Part shown: in pieces, positions 23,644-31,311 of the stretch
Position numbering within the stretch: position 1 is the first letter of the stretch
Layout of the letters: every line of letters begins with the position of its first letter
NCBI GenBank assembly: GCA_016875195.1
Contig: VGRY01000020.1
Coordinates: 1-57,949 of the forward strand
Source: Deltaproteobacteria bacterium
GTDB lineage: Bacteria > Desulfobacterota > BSN033 > UBA1163
Reading direction: 5' to 3'
DNA length: 57,949 nt
Made by a program: the position numbers and the translations under genes
Notes under the pieces: generated by a model
Databases searched by the model: none
Told to the model about the DNA's origin: nothing
Seen by the model: the letters and a program-made list of their open reading frames with translations, nothing else

Positions 23644-24983
23644 GGCGGGACCTCTTCAAGAGCCACGATATGATCAAGCGTTTCCCCGCGGCGGATGATA
23701 TCACACTGGCTATTCCGGGAGATCATGACCACATTGGGCCTTAGGGTAATGAATTGCATCCACTGCGTCACATTATAGGCACCGACGGTTTTGATCACGA
23801 GATGATCTCCTGTCTTCACCGGAGGATAGAGGATATTCGCCCGGATCACATCGAGGTTCATGCAAAGAGGGCCAAAGATCACAGTGGGTTCAAGAGTGCC
23901 GCTAAATTCCTGCGCAGGAACAATTTCGTGCTTGTACCAGAGAGAAGTGATGAGGTGGTGAATTCCCGTGTCAACCACCAATGCTCTCCGACCATCCGAA
24001 AGCCGTTTGTTCGCCTGGACGGTGGTGATGAGGAGTCCCGCTTCATCGATCAACGCCCTTCCGGTTTCGAGGATGAGCAGAGGGAGGTCGGAGGTAGGCC
24101 CATTGAGGCCTTCTAGCCCTTCTCCAATCGCCTCCACATACTGGCTAAAAGAAGGGGTGACCTGCTTTCCTGGAAGGTACTGAGAATGGAGCGTATTGGT
24201 CGAAGCAAAACCTCCACCGAGATCGATCCATTTGATCGATATTCCCATCTCTTCACGAAGCCGCTTAATAAAAAGGACCATTTTGGCAGTTACTTCCCTG
24301 TAGGCGGAAGGTTCCAGAATAAAGGTGCCAATGTGACAATGCAAGCCTGCAAGGACCAAACTTTTACCGAAGCTCAACCGTTTCACTGCAGACCAGGCCT
24401 GTCCGTTTTCAAGGTTGAATCCAAACCGGTCCCAGTTCGGAGTGGAACTGAGAGAACAATTGATTCGGATGCCGACCTCTGGCCTTACTCCCAGACGGTC
24501 TGCGACTTTCTCCAGCAAAGAGAGTTCATCGAAGTGATCAATATGGATACGGGCTCCCCCCTTCAACCCCTTTTCAAGGACAGATTCTGTCTTGTAGGGC
24601 CCGTTGAGGATGATCCGGCTTGCAGGGATCTTTAGGCGAGACGCTTTTTCAAATTCAAACTCTGAGACGACTTCGGCCCAGGAGCCTTCCCTTTCGAAGA
24701 CTTTGCAAATGGCGTCCAGGTAATTGGTTTTGTAAGACCAGGCTAATTGAAACTTCGGGTAACGGAGGGCGAGCAGTTCTTTTAACTCACGGCAGTAACG
24801 AACCATTGTCCGTTCGGAGAAGACAAAGAGGGGGGACCCGTATTTGTCGATAAGGTCCGAAACACGCCACCCATCGATGTGAGTCATCGGTATAATGGCC
24901 TGGAGTCTCCCGAATTTATCAGACCATCCGTTCTGGTATTTCACCAGGATCGGTTTTTCGTAAAGGGCTTTTGGTTCATCCAT
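23634..24983 (-). CDS. Fold-type III PLP-dependent decarboxylase-like enzyme (DapDC/ODC family)
   Basis: A 449-residue enzyme of the alanine-racemase/ornithine-DAP decarboxylase superfamily. The PLP lysine is Lys85 (AWSYKTN); HCHIGTF, the glycine loop DLGGGFA, ETGRALI, the catalytic-type Cys in GPLCMNLDV and the Tyr in GAYNVTQW are all present. An active decarboxylase is likely. The Ser of the usual CES motif is Asn here. It is not with lysine genes; it lies between an ATP-grasp gene and a UT-M23 fusion, so a tailoring or diamine-producing role is more likely than LysA. The Shine-Dalgarno is GGAG, seven bases before the ATG. Confidence 0.85.
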   Translation of the reverse strand: MDEPKALYEKPILVKYQNGWSDKFGRLQAIIPMTHIDGWRVSDLIDKYGSPLFVFSERTMVRYCRELKELLALRYPKFQLAWSYKTNYLDAICKVFEREGSWAEVVSEFEFEKASRLKIPASRIILNGPYKTESVLEKGLKGGARIHIDHFDELSLLEKVADRLGVRPEVGIRINCSLSSTPNWDRFGFNLENGQAWSAVKRLSFGKSLVLAGLHCHIGTFILEPSAYREVTAKMVLFIKRLREEMGISIKWIDLGGGFASTNTLHSQYLPGKQVTPSFSQYVEAIGEGLEGLNGPTSDLPLLILETGRALIDEAGLLITTVQANKRLSDGRRALVVDTGIHHLITSLWYKHEIVPAQEFSGTLEPTVIFGPLCMNLDVIRANILYPPVKTGDHLVIKTVGAYNVTQWMQFITLRPNVVMISRNSQCDIIRRGETLDHIVALEEVPPWI

Positions 24984-25009
24984 TTCGAATCTCCGGGTCT
25001 TACGGAAAT

Positions 25010-26065
25010 TTATCGGTATTGGATCTCTCCTTTTGAGAGGATCTCTTCAAGCCTATCGATCTTTACAATCTGTTCAAGGGAAATCCGGACAAACATGGTT
25101 CCCGCCTTACATTCCATCACAGGATCGGGTTCGATTCCCATGGCCATCTGCACAACGGCAATCGGAAGATTCTGGCCTGCGCCCACACAGAGGTAAGTCC
25201 ATGCAGGAAAACGGGGATTGATCTCAAGAAGAAAGTAGCGGTCCTCCTTCGTTTTAAGGACCTCCATTTCAAATGGGCCGCGCCATTTTGTAAGCTGACA
25301 GAACGTTTTCGCCATCGATAAAAATTTCGGATCCTTAACAACCACCCCTGCCCAGCCTTTTCCCTTATCGGTCAGAGAAGTTTTCTTCATCGGAAGACCT
25401 CCTATCATTTCACCCTTGCCATTTCCGACGGCAAGGACATCATATTCCTCACCAACCAGAAATTCCTGGATGATGACTGGAAATCCCCATTGAGCTGTGG
25501 TTTGATGAAAAGCGATCCATGCCTCCTCTGTCGTTCTAACCAGGTTGGCGCCGTAAAAGATTCCCTTCAGCATGTAGGGAAACGGAATATCTTTTGAGAC
25601 CTGACAGAGGGATTCGATGTCAGAGACGATTCGGGTTCGAGGGTAATCGATGTGTGCCTTTTCACAGATTTCGTCAAGGTGCACTTTGGAGCGCATATCA
25701 TATTGCTGTTGTGTGGGCAAGAACAGGTGAATTCCCATGCTCTTTAATTCAGGTTCCAGGCTGATGAACCCGGATATCTCAGAGTCGAGTGTGGGAATGA
25801 TTACGGAGAGGTTGTTATTTTTCCGGATGTATTCGATGCGTTGGCGGAGAGGGAGTATCCCCTCGGAGGGAGGGGGGATAAGATAGGCTGAATCGATGAG
25901 GTCAGAAGCATATAATCCTGGGTCGAGTGATTGGTAGGCAAGACCAATGATCTTTCCCCTAAAACCAGGATGTGCTCGAAGTGAACGGATGACGGAGATG
26001 CCAGGGCCTGGATTATCCGTGGCATTAAGCCCTGTCACTCCAATGACCCAGTCGAATTGATCCAT
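25010..26065 (-). CDS. ATP-grasp domain ligase (CarB-like)
   Basis: A 351-residue ATP-grasp enzyme, expected to couple a carboxylate to an amine via acyl phosphate. The pre-ATP-grasp region runs to about residue 120 (IGVTGLNATDNPGPG, VIIPTLDSEI). The ATP-grasp core has Lys168 in MLKGIFYGAN, IIQEFLVGEEYD, and the metal-binding FLLEINPRFPAW (281-285). Closest in style to carbamoyl-phosphate synthase large-chain ATP-grasp folds. It lies 41 bases after the PqqD-like gene and 27 before the decarboxylase, so it may act on a PqqD-presented peptide or on the decarboxylase substrate or product. Confidence 0.86.
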   Translation of the reverse strand: MDQFDWVIGVTGLNATDNPGPGISVIRSLRAHPGFRGKIIGLAYQSLDPGLYASDLIDSAYLIPPPSEGILPLRQRIEYIRKNNNLSVIIPTLDSEISGFISLEPELKSMGIHLFLPTQQQYDMRSKVHLDEICEKAHIDYPRTRIVSDIESLCQVSKDIPFPYMLKGIFYGANLVRTTEEAWIAFHQTTAQWGFPVIIQEFLVGEEYDVLAVGNGKGEMIGGLPMKKTSLTDKGKGWAGVVVKDPKFLSMAKTFCQLTKWRGPFEMEVLKTKEDRYFLLEINPRFPAWTYLCVGAGQNLPIAVVQMAMGIEPDPVMECKAGTMFVRISLEQIVKIDRLEEILSKGEIQYR

Positions 26066-26105
26066 AACTGATTCCGATATAGATAAAAGTTATTTTATAG
26101 TTCTT

Positions 26106-26375
26106 CTAAAAATGAAAACTTTTAGGCAATAGCTCGGCTTCCTTCAAAAGGTTAATGAACTCATAAATGTCAGTTCTTATGTCTTCCTCGCTGACTTTAA
26201 AATGATTCTTGATTTCAGACTGGATAGCCTCAATATCTTTCCCCTGTTTGAGGAGTTGAAGGATGAGCCTGCCTGTCCCATTTGTATTGAACGTTGATCC
26301 TGAATAAGGATCAAAAAGAAAACCAGATTCACTGACGGCAATATCTTTTAATCGGTTGATCAATGTTTGGTCCAT
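26106..26375 (-). CDS. PqqD-like small protein
   Basis: An 89-residue protein resembling PqqD peptide chaperones: SGFLFDPYSGSTFNTNGTGRLILQLLKQGKD followed by a second helical pair ending EFINLLKEAELLP. PqqD proteins hold a precursor peptide for a modifying enzyme. It is the first gene of the operon, but no radical SAM enzyme or obvious precursor peptide is visible, so it may itself be a carrier or recognise a peptide encoded elsewhere. A CCCCGTTAGAAA element lies immediately upstream. Confidence 0.72.
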   Translation of the reverse strand: MDQTLINRLKDIAVSESGFLFDPYSGSTFNTNGTGRLILQLLKQGKDIEAIQSEIKNHFKVSEEDIRTDIYEFINLLKEAELLPKSFHF

Positions 26376-26402
26376 TTTTCGTCCTTTTTTGGCAAATGTA
26401 GG

Positions 26403-26560
26403 TAAACCCCGTTAGAAGAGCTTCTCCCTTCTAACAGGAAAGCTCACTTTGGGTATTACCCCCGTGTTTACTAATTAGGTAATTGACTCATCCCCGCTGC
26501 AAGCCCGATAGAAACTATGCTTCGCACGGGGCAAGCAACGGGGCTTTCTAACGGGGTAAA
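26403..26560. repeat. CCCCGTTAGAAA-family element, copy 3
   Basis: Ends taaaccccgttagaag and ggctttctaacggggtaaa. It keeps the internal ttctaac, aaagctcac and ccccgtgttt blocks of copy 2, and its centre is about 30 bp longer. It stands just upstream of the PqqD-led operon. The following 26561-26760 is AT-rich with no convincing gene. Confidence 0.75.
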
Positions 26561-26765
26561 TCACATGTTAATGAGCAATTTTGATACCAAATGCATTAAA
26601 TCTTTGAACGTATTGTTTTTTAAAGAGATATTTTTGTATTTGATCGGTTATAAAAATGAAAATGAGAGATTTTTTGCCATTTTTGTTATTAGAATGGTAA
26701 AAAATTGCATAAATAACTGTTTTTCAAAGGATTAGTCGTTTAAGTGATTAGGTTGAATAAAGCAC

Positions 26766-26794
26766 TTGAAAAAATGGTTGACCTCTCCTATGAT
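26766..26794 (+). promoter_or_regulatory. Sigma70-type promoter for the lipoprotein gene
   Basis: TTGAAA (26766-26771), a 17-nt spacer, and TATGAT (26789-26794). The lipoprotein ATG at 26821 is preceded by AAAGGAGGAATGAG. Confidence 0.62.
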
Positions 26795-26820
26795 AGAAAA
26801 AAAGTGAAAGGAGGAATGAG

Positions 26821-27288
26821 ATGAATAAAACATCGAAAAGTTTTTTCTGCGCAGGAATGATTCTTCTCCTTGTTGTCGGAGCCTACGGGTGCGGCGATTT
26901 CTTCTCTGTTCGGACCATTCGTGAGAGAGAACCGGAAAAGACACAGCCGATTGCAACCTCTTACCGATTTGAGGATATCCCTTTGCCGCCCGGGATGAAT
27001 CTCAACCGAAAGGAATCCTTTGTTTATGAGACAGGGACGACCCGGACCGGACTCCTTGTCTATGAAGGAAAAGGAGAGATGGAGAAGTTAGCCAATTTTT
27101 TCAAGCAGCAAATGCCAAAACACCAGTGGCGGTTGGTGAGTAATTTCGAGCTTCACAATGTGATGCTCACCTTTATCAAAGAGGGGTGGAGCAGTGTCAT
27201 CTACATTCAACCCCAGGGTGATGAGACAAGAAGGATTGAAATCCGTGTGGGTCCCATAGAGATTAAGGTTCTTCCTCCAACGAAATAG
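26821..27288 (+). CDS. Hypothetical lipoprotein
   Basis: A 155-residue protein with a lipoprotein signal (MILLLVVGAYGCGDF; Cys near residue 24). The mature domain has the pattern RFEDIPLPPGMNLNRKESFVY, LLVYEG and FFKQQMPKHQWRL, seen in small uncharacterised lipoproteins of deltaproteobacteria. It probably has a compact alpha/beta fold at the outer or inner membrane surface. It has its own promoter and strong Shine-Dalgarno and is monocistronic. Function is unknown. Confidence 0.8.
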   Translation: MNKTSKSFFCAGMILLLVVGAYGCGDFFSVRTIREREPEKTQPIATSYRFEDIPLPPGMNLNRKESFVYETGTTRTGLLVYEGKGEMEKLANFFKQQMPKHQWRLVSNFELHNVMLTFIKEGWSSVIYIQPQGDETRRIEIRVGPIEIKVLPPTK

Positions 27289-27354
27289 AAAGGCTTGGCG
27301 ATTCTGAATCCAGCCTAACAGGAGTGAATTTCTCCGAAAGGATCGATGCGAAGC

Positions 27355-27505
27355 ATTGATGTTAAACACTAAACTCGAAACCCTAAACTCTAAATAAACT
27401 CAAATTTCTAAAACTCAAAACGCACGACTCTATATGCAAATTTTGAGTTTTGTATTTTCAACTTACTTAGGATTTAGAGTTTTGTGTTAAGAGTTTAAAC
27501 TACTC
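27355..27505. repeat. Quasi-palindrome of aaactctaaa words
   Basis: Left words such as cgaaaccctaaactctaaat and aaactcaaaa are mirrored by tttgagttttgt and atttagagttttgtg on the right. It lies between the lipoprotein gene and ispE. Confidence 0.6.
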
Positions 27506-27534
27506 ATCATTATACAATTATACAGCCGCTTGAT

Positions 27535-28536
27535 ATGATCAAACCCATCAAATTAGAGTCTCCTGCAAAGGTCAATCTGAGGCTGGAGATATTAAAAAGA
27601 AGGGAGGATGGGTATCATGAAATCAGGACCATTTTCCAGAAGATCAGCCTTCACGATACGCTCCATTTCTCCTTGAAGCGAGGGAAGGGGGTTCGTATTA
27701 GAACAGACGACCCCAACCTTCCGACCGGAAGAAAAAATCTCGTCTATCAGGCAGTCCGGACCATGTTGGAAAAATCAGGCTATCAAGGCGGGGTTGAAGT
27801 CTTGATCGAAAAGAAGATTCCCATCGGAGCCGGCCTTGGAGGAGGAAGCAGTAATGCGGCAGCTGCTCTCAAGGCATTGAATGAGCTTCTAAATTTAAAC
27901 CTGTGCAAAAAGGAGTTGATGGTAACAGGCACTCAGATCGGGGCAGATGTTCCATTCTTTTTATTGGAGGGGGCTGCCATTGGTTCAGGAATTGGAGAGA
28001 GATTGAGAAAAATTACACTACCTCGCTTATGGTACCTTCTCATCAATCCTGATTTTGAAGTGTCCACCCGATGGGCTTATCAAAATTTTGTATTGACCCG
28101 TTCGACAGCATCAAGCCTCACATTTGAAGGAGAATTTAAAAAGGGTTGCGCAGGGTCAACCCTGAGCCCCTCGGCCGAGCTGGGAGCCGAGAGCTTGTCG
28201 AAAGCCAAACCTCAGCATTTATGCTGGGAAGCCGAAGGGTTGACAAAAACGAAATATCATTTTAATCTTCATGGGTTATTAAAATCGTCAAGGGGCATTT
28301 ACGCCCTCCTATATAATGATTTAGAGGGGGTTGTATCCGCAAAATACCAGGAGATAGCCTTGATGAAAGAGATGCTTCTATCGTCCGGGGCAAGAGGAGC
28401 CCTGATGACAGGAAGCGGGCCGACTGTATTCGGCCTTTTCTCCAGAGAAAAGAAGGCAACAGAGGCATTCAAGCAATTAGAGGAGAAAGTCAGGGGAAGA
28501 GGTTGGAGAATTTTTCAGGCCCGAAGTATCCCCTAA
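27535..28536 (+). CDS. ispE: 4-diphosphocytidyl-2-C-methyl-D-erythritol kinase, with in-frame repeat insertion
   Basis: IspE phosphorylates CDP-methylerythritol in the MEP pathway. GHMP kinase motifs are present: SPAKVNLRLEILKRREDGYH, the ATP loop IPIGAGLGGGSSNAAAAL, and the C-terminal MTGSGPTVFGLF. At 333 residues it is ~40 longer than usual. The excess is around residues 200-240 (from EFKKGCAGSTLS to EAEGLTKTK) and coincides with a 90-nt palindromic element (28155-28244) inserted in frame. The kinase core on both sides is intact, so the enzyme is probably active, with a surface loop. Confidence 0.94.
   Translation: MIKPIKLESPAKVNLRLEILKRREDGYHEIRTIFQKISLHDTLHFSLKRGKGVRIRTDDPNLPTGRKNLVYQAVRTMLEKSGYQGGVEVLIEKKIPIGAGLGGGSSNAAAALKALNELLNLNLCKKELMVTGTQIGADVPFFLLEGAAIGSGIGERLRKITLPRLWYLLINPDFEVSTRWAYQNFVLTRSTASSLTFEGEFKKGCAGSTLSPSAELGAESLSKAKPQHLCWEAEGLTKTKYHFNLHGLLKSSRGIYALLYNDLEGVVSAKYQEIALMKEMLLSSGARGALMTGSGPTVFGLFSREKKATEAFKQLEEKVRGRGWRIFQARSIP
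28155..28244. repeat. Palindromic element inside ispE, 90 nt, in frame
   Basis: Ends gtcaaccct and agggttgac are exact complements. Inside are the hairpins ctcggc/gccgag and cagcat/atgctg. The length is exactly 30 codons, and the ispE frame stays open through it. It resembles cctgagc...tcgaaggg-type intergenic repeats. Confidence 0.65.
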
Positions 28537-28539
28537 AGA

Positions 28540-28690
28540 TTTAATATCGAAATCCAAAGCACGAAATCCGAAGCAATATCAAATTTTCAAAATCCGAAAC
28601 AAAAAATATTTTTGTTTATGGGATTTGAATATATGGAATTCGGATTTGTTTCGAATTTCGGTATTCGTATTTCGGATTTTATGTTTTGAG
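28540..28690. repeat. Quasi-palindrome of cgaaatccgaa words
   Basis: Left arm words (atatcgaaatccaaag, cacgaaatccgaag) mirror ttcggatttgtttcgaattt and tattcgtatttcggatttta on the right. It ends two bases before the tRNA gene. Confidence 0.6.
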
Positions 28691-28692
28691 AT

Positions 28693-28767
28693 TGGGGTGT
28701 CGTCAAGCGGTAAGACACAGGTCTTTGGAACCTGGACTCGGAGGTTCGAATCCTCCCACCCCAGCCA
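28693..28767 (+). tRNA. tRNA-Gln (UUG), CCA encoded
   Basis: The full cloverleaf folds by eye: acceptor TGGGGTG/CACCCCA, D arm GTC/GAC, anticodon stem CAGGT/ACCTG with loop CTTTGGA (anticodon TTG), T arm GGAGG-TTCGAAT-CCTCC, discriminator G, then CCA. Its 3' end is duplicated at 28884-28903. Confidence 0.95.
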
Positions 28768-28903
28768 ATATATTAAAGTAAGGAGTAGGAGGATGAGAAC
28801 CTTTCCCCGACATGAGGAGGGGAATCGGGTTCGGCGACCCCGACGGAGTCGGGGGAGGCGGAGAGAGCGAAGCGATCGAGCACATCCTCCCACCCCAGCC
28901 AAT
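28768..28903. mobile_element. Small insert bounded by a duplicated tRNA-Gln 3' end
   Basis: tcctcccaccccagccaat occurs at 28751-28769 (tRNA 3' end plus three bases) and again at 28885-28903. Between the copies lies ~115 bp of GC-rich hairpin-forming DNA (ccccgacggagtcgggg) with no gene. It looks like the scar of site-specific integration at a tRNA, or a partial tRNA duplication. Confidence 0.5.
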
Positions 28904-29003
28904 CTTTGGTAAGTTGAAAGTAGAATGTGGAAAGTGGGAAATTAGAAAATATTTTTTCCACTTTCGACCCTCTACTCTCCGCTTTCTGCTTTAAGGGGGT
29001 TCT

Positions 29004-29978
29004 ATGGTGAGAAGAAGGGTGATCTTGGAAGAGGATAAAAACCTGGACTGGCTGAAGATCTTTACAGGCAATTCCAATATGAATCTGGCCGAGGAGGTTG
29101 CTAAGAATTTAGGCACGACCCTCGGTAAATCCCTGGTGAAAAACTTCAGTGACGGCGAGATTAATGTCGAGATTGATGAGAGCGTCCGAGGCATGGATGT
29201 TTTCGTGGTTCAATCCGTGTGCCATCCCGTTAACAATAATTTGATGGAGCTCCTCATCCTGATCGATGCCCTGAAGAGGGCATCTGCGGAAAGAATTACC
29301 GCAGTCTTACCGTACTATGGATATGCCAGACAGGACAGAAAGGTCTCTCCTCGAGCGCCTATCTCTGCTAAGTTGATTGCAGACCTCATCACCGCAGCAG
29401 GGGCTTCTCGGGTCCTCACCGTTGACCTTCACGCCGGTCAGATCCAGGGTTTTTTTAATATTCCCGTGGATCATCTCTTTGCCGCCCCTGTGCTTCTGGA
29501 ATATCTGAAATTTTTAAAGAACGATCTGGTGATTGTCTCTCCGGATGCAGGAGGTGTGGAAAGGGCACGAGCCTATGCCAAACGGTTGAATGCTTCGCTG
29601 GCAATTATTGATAAGCGGAGGGAGGGGCCGAACGTTTCACAGGTGATGAACATCATCGGTGATGTTTCGGGAATGGTTGCCATTCTGGTGGACGATTTGG
29701 TGGATACGGGAGGGACGCTGGTTCGTGCTGCCTATGCCCTGATAGAAAAGGGAGCGAAGGGAGTCTATGCATGTTGTACCCATCCTGTGCTTTCGGGAAA
29801 AGCAGTGGAAATCATATCAGGGTCTCCCATTGAGGAGATGATTGTGACCGATACCATTCCATTGCAAGAAGAAGCAAAGGCCTGTCCCAAGATTAAGGTC
29901 CTTTCGGTATCAAGCCTCCTCGCAGATGCCATTCGAAGGATCTATGAAGACGAATCGGTCAGTTGTCTCTTTGTGTGA
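29004..29978 (+). CDS. prs: Ribose-phosphate pyrophosphokinase
   Basis: Makes PRPP from ribose 5-phosphate and ATP for nucleotide, His and Trp synthesis. The 324-residue protein has the ATP/metal-site [35 protein letters not shown], and the PRPP loop [15 protein letters not shown]. The usual N-terminus ([20 protein letters not shown]) begins near residue 18, so the ATG at 29004 (GGGGG four bases upstream) adds a short non-canonical extension. It is first in a run prs-rplY-pth-hppA; prs-rplY-pth is a widespread bacterial order. Confidence 0.96.
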   Translation: MVRRRVILEEDKNLDWLKIFTGNSNMNLAEEVAKNLGTTLGKSLVKNFSDGEINVEIDESVRGMDVFVVQSVCHPVNNNLMELLILIDALKRASAERITAVLPYYGYARQDRKVSPRAPISAKLIADLITAAGASRVLTVDLHAGQIQGFFNIPVDHLFAAPVLLEYLKFLKNDLVIVSPDAGGVERARAYAKRLNASLAIIDKRREGPNVSQVMNIIGDVSGMVAILVDDLVDTGGTLVRAAYALIEKGAKGVYACCTHPVLSGKAVEIISGSPIEEMIVTDTIPLQEEAKACPKIKVLSVSSLLADAIRRIYEDESVSCLFV

Positions 29979-30070
29979 GACGAATTCAATCCAGTGCAGG
30001 GAAATGGCGTCTGTGAGGGTTAGCCAAAACAACACCATCACCTGCACGAATAAAAAAGGGAGTAAACGCT

Positions 30071-30721
30071 ATGGAACGACCTGTATTAAAAGCGGAAGTT
30101 AGGGAAGGAAAGGGGAAAGGTGTCGCAAGGAAACTGCGAGATCGTGGGTTTATCCCTGCCATCTTCTATGGATCCCATTCCCAGACGATTCCTCTAATCG
30201 TCAACCCGAAAGAATTATCACTCACCCTCCAGACCGAGGCTGGCGGGAACGTCCTGATCGACCTTGACATAAAAAAGGGAGATCAGTTCGAAAGAAAAGT
30301 AGTGATGGTCAAGGAGCTTCAGTTTGATCACTTTCAGAAGAGAGCCCTTCACACCGACTTTTATGAAGTGGCCATGGATGTCATGGTGACCGTGGAGGTT
30401 CCCATCCATCTCATCGGGAAGCCAGAAGGAACAAAGATGGGCGGCATTCTTGAACAGGTCCGCAGGGCCATTGAAGTTCAATGTCTTCCGGGGGATATTC
30501 CGAAGAGCATCGATATTGATGTCAGCGCTCTAAAGATCGGCGACTCCATTCACGTCAATGAGATTCAGGTGGAGAAAGCGAAAATCTTATCGGATACCAA
30601 CTTCACCATTGCCACTGTAGTTCCGCCTATAGCAGAAGAGAAGAAGGTAGAGGCAGTGACTGCGGAAGCAGCAGTCGAAGGAGCAGAGGTAAAGGAGAAG
30701 GAGAAGGAGGAGAAAGAGTAA
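30071..30721 (+). CDS. rplY: 50S ribosomal protein L25, long Ctc/TL5 form
   Basis: Binds the 5S rRNA loop E region in the 50S subunit. The 216-residue protein has the L25 N-terminal domain (LKAEVREGKGKGVARKLRDRGFIPAIFYG), the C-terminal TL5/Ctc beta domain (EVPIHLIGKPEGTKMGGILE), and a Lys/Glu-rich low-complexity tail from about residue 190. The Shine-Dalgarno GGGAG lies eight bases before the ATG. It is followed after six bases by pth. Confidence 0.95.
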   Translation: MERPVLKAEVREGKGKGVARKLRDRGFIPAIFYGSHSQTIPLIVNPKELSLTLQTEAGGNVLIDLDIKKGDQFERKVVMVKELQFDHFQKRALHTDFYEVAMDVMVTVEVPIHLIGKPEGTKMGGILEQVRRAIEVQCLPGDIPKSIDIDVSALKIGDSIHVNEIQVEKAKILSDTNFTIATVVPPIAEEKKVEAVTAEAAVEGAEVKEKEKEEKE

Positions 30722-30727
30722 TCGAAT

Positions 30728-31309
30728 TTGAAAATCATTGTGGGACTGGGAAACCCGGGTGCTCCATATGAAGGGACCCGGCATAACATCGGATTTTTAG
30801 TGATGGATCGGCTTGCGATCGCACACCATATTCTCATCTCCACAAAACGCTTCAAAGCGCTCTTCGGGAAAGGGTTAATCGACTCTCAAGAAGTTATCCT
30901 CATCAAACCGATGACATTTATGAACCGGAGCGGGGAAGCAGTCAACAGGGTGCTTCAGTTTTATCATTCCGGTCCGGAAAATTTAATCGTCATTCATGAC
31001 GATTTGGACCTTTCGCTTGGAAGGCTTCGTTTTAAAATGAGGGGAGGGGATGGGGGGCATCTCGGAGTGCGGTCCATCATTGAATCCATAGGAGCGAATA
31101 ATTTTTTAAGGTTGAAGGTTGGCGTCGGAAGGCCACCCAAAGGAATGGATCCTGCAGGTTATGTTCTTGGTACTTTTCCACTATCGGAAGAAGCCGATTT
31201 AAACAGGGTCCTTGATCAGGCAACAGAAGCCATCAAAGTGATGCTTTTAGATGGAGTTCAAACTGCAATGAATCGGTTTCAGAAAAAAATCAGATTAGAG
31301 GAGGGCTAA
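30728..31309 (+). CDS. pth: Peptidyl-tRNA hydrolase
   Basis: Hydrolyses peptidyl-tRNA released from stalled ribosomes. The 193-residue protein starts MKIIVGLGNPGAPYEGTRHNIGF (catalytic His in TRHN), then KPMTFMNRSGEAV, IHDDLDL and GGDGGHLGVRSI. The start codon is TTG at 30728; the nearest purine-rich site is inside the end of rplY. It lies two bases ahead of the hppA ATG and is co-transcribed with rplY and hppA. Confidence 0.96.
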   Translation: MKIIVGLGNPGAPYEGTRHNIGFLVMDRLAIAHHILISTKRFKALFGKGLIDSQEVILIKPMTFMNRSGEAVNRVLQFYHSGPENLIVIHDDLDLSLGRLRFKMRGGDGGHLGVRSIIESIGANNFLRLKVGVGRPPKGMDPAGYVLGTFPLSEEADLNRVLDQATEAIKVMLLDGVQTAMNRFQKKIRLEEG

Positions 31310-31311
31310 AT

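Noticed and set aside
21745..24635. Several plus-strand ORFs of 120-150 codons opposite the UT-M23 and decarboxylase genes
   Set aside because: They are shadows of well-supported minus-strand genes with complete motifs.
23634..24983. Naming the decarboxylase lysA
   Set aside because: Motif variation and the operon context do not support lysine biosynthesis strongly enough.
26517..26735. 72-codon ORF upstream of the lipoprotein gene
   Set aside because: It starts inside a repeat element, is AT-driven low-complexity sequence, and has no ribosome site.
28751..28903. Attachment sites bounding a genomic island
   Set aside because: The two copies are only 134 bp apart with no integrase or cargo, so no island is present in this window.
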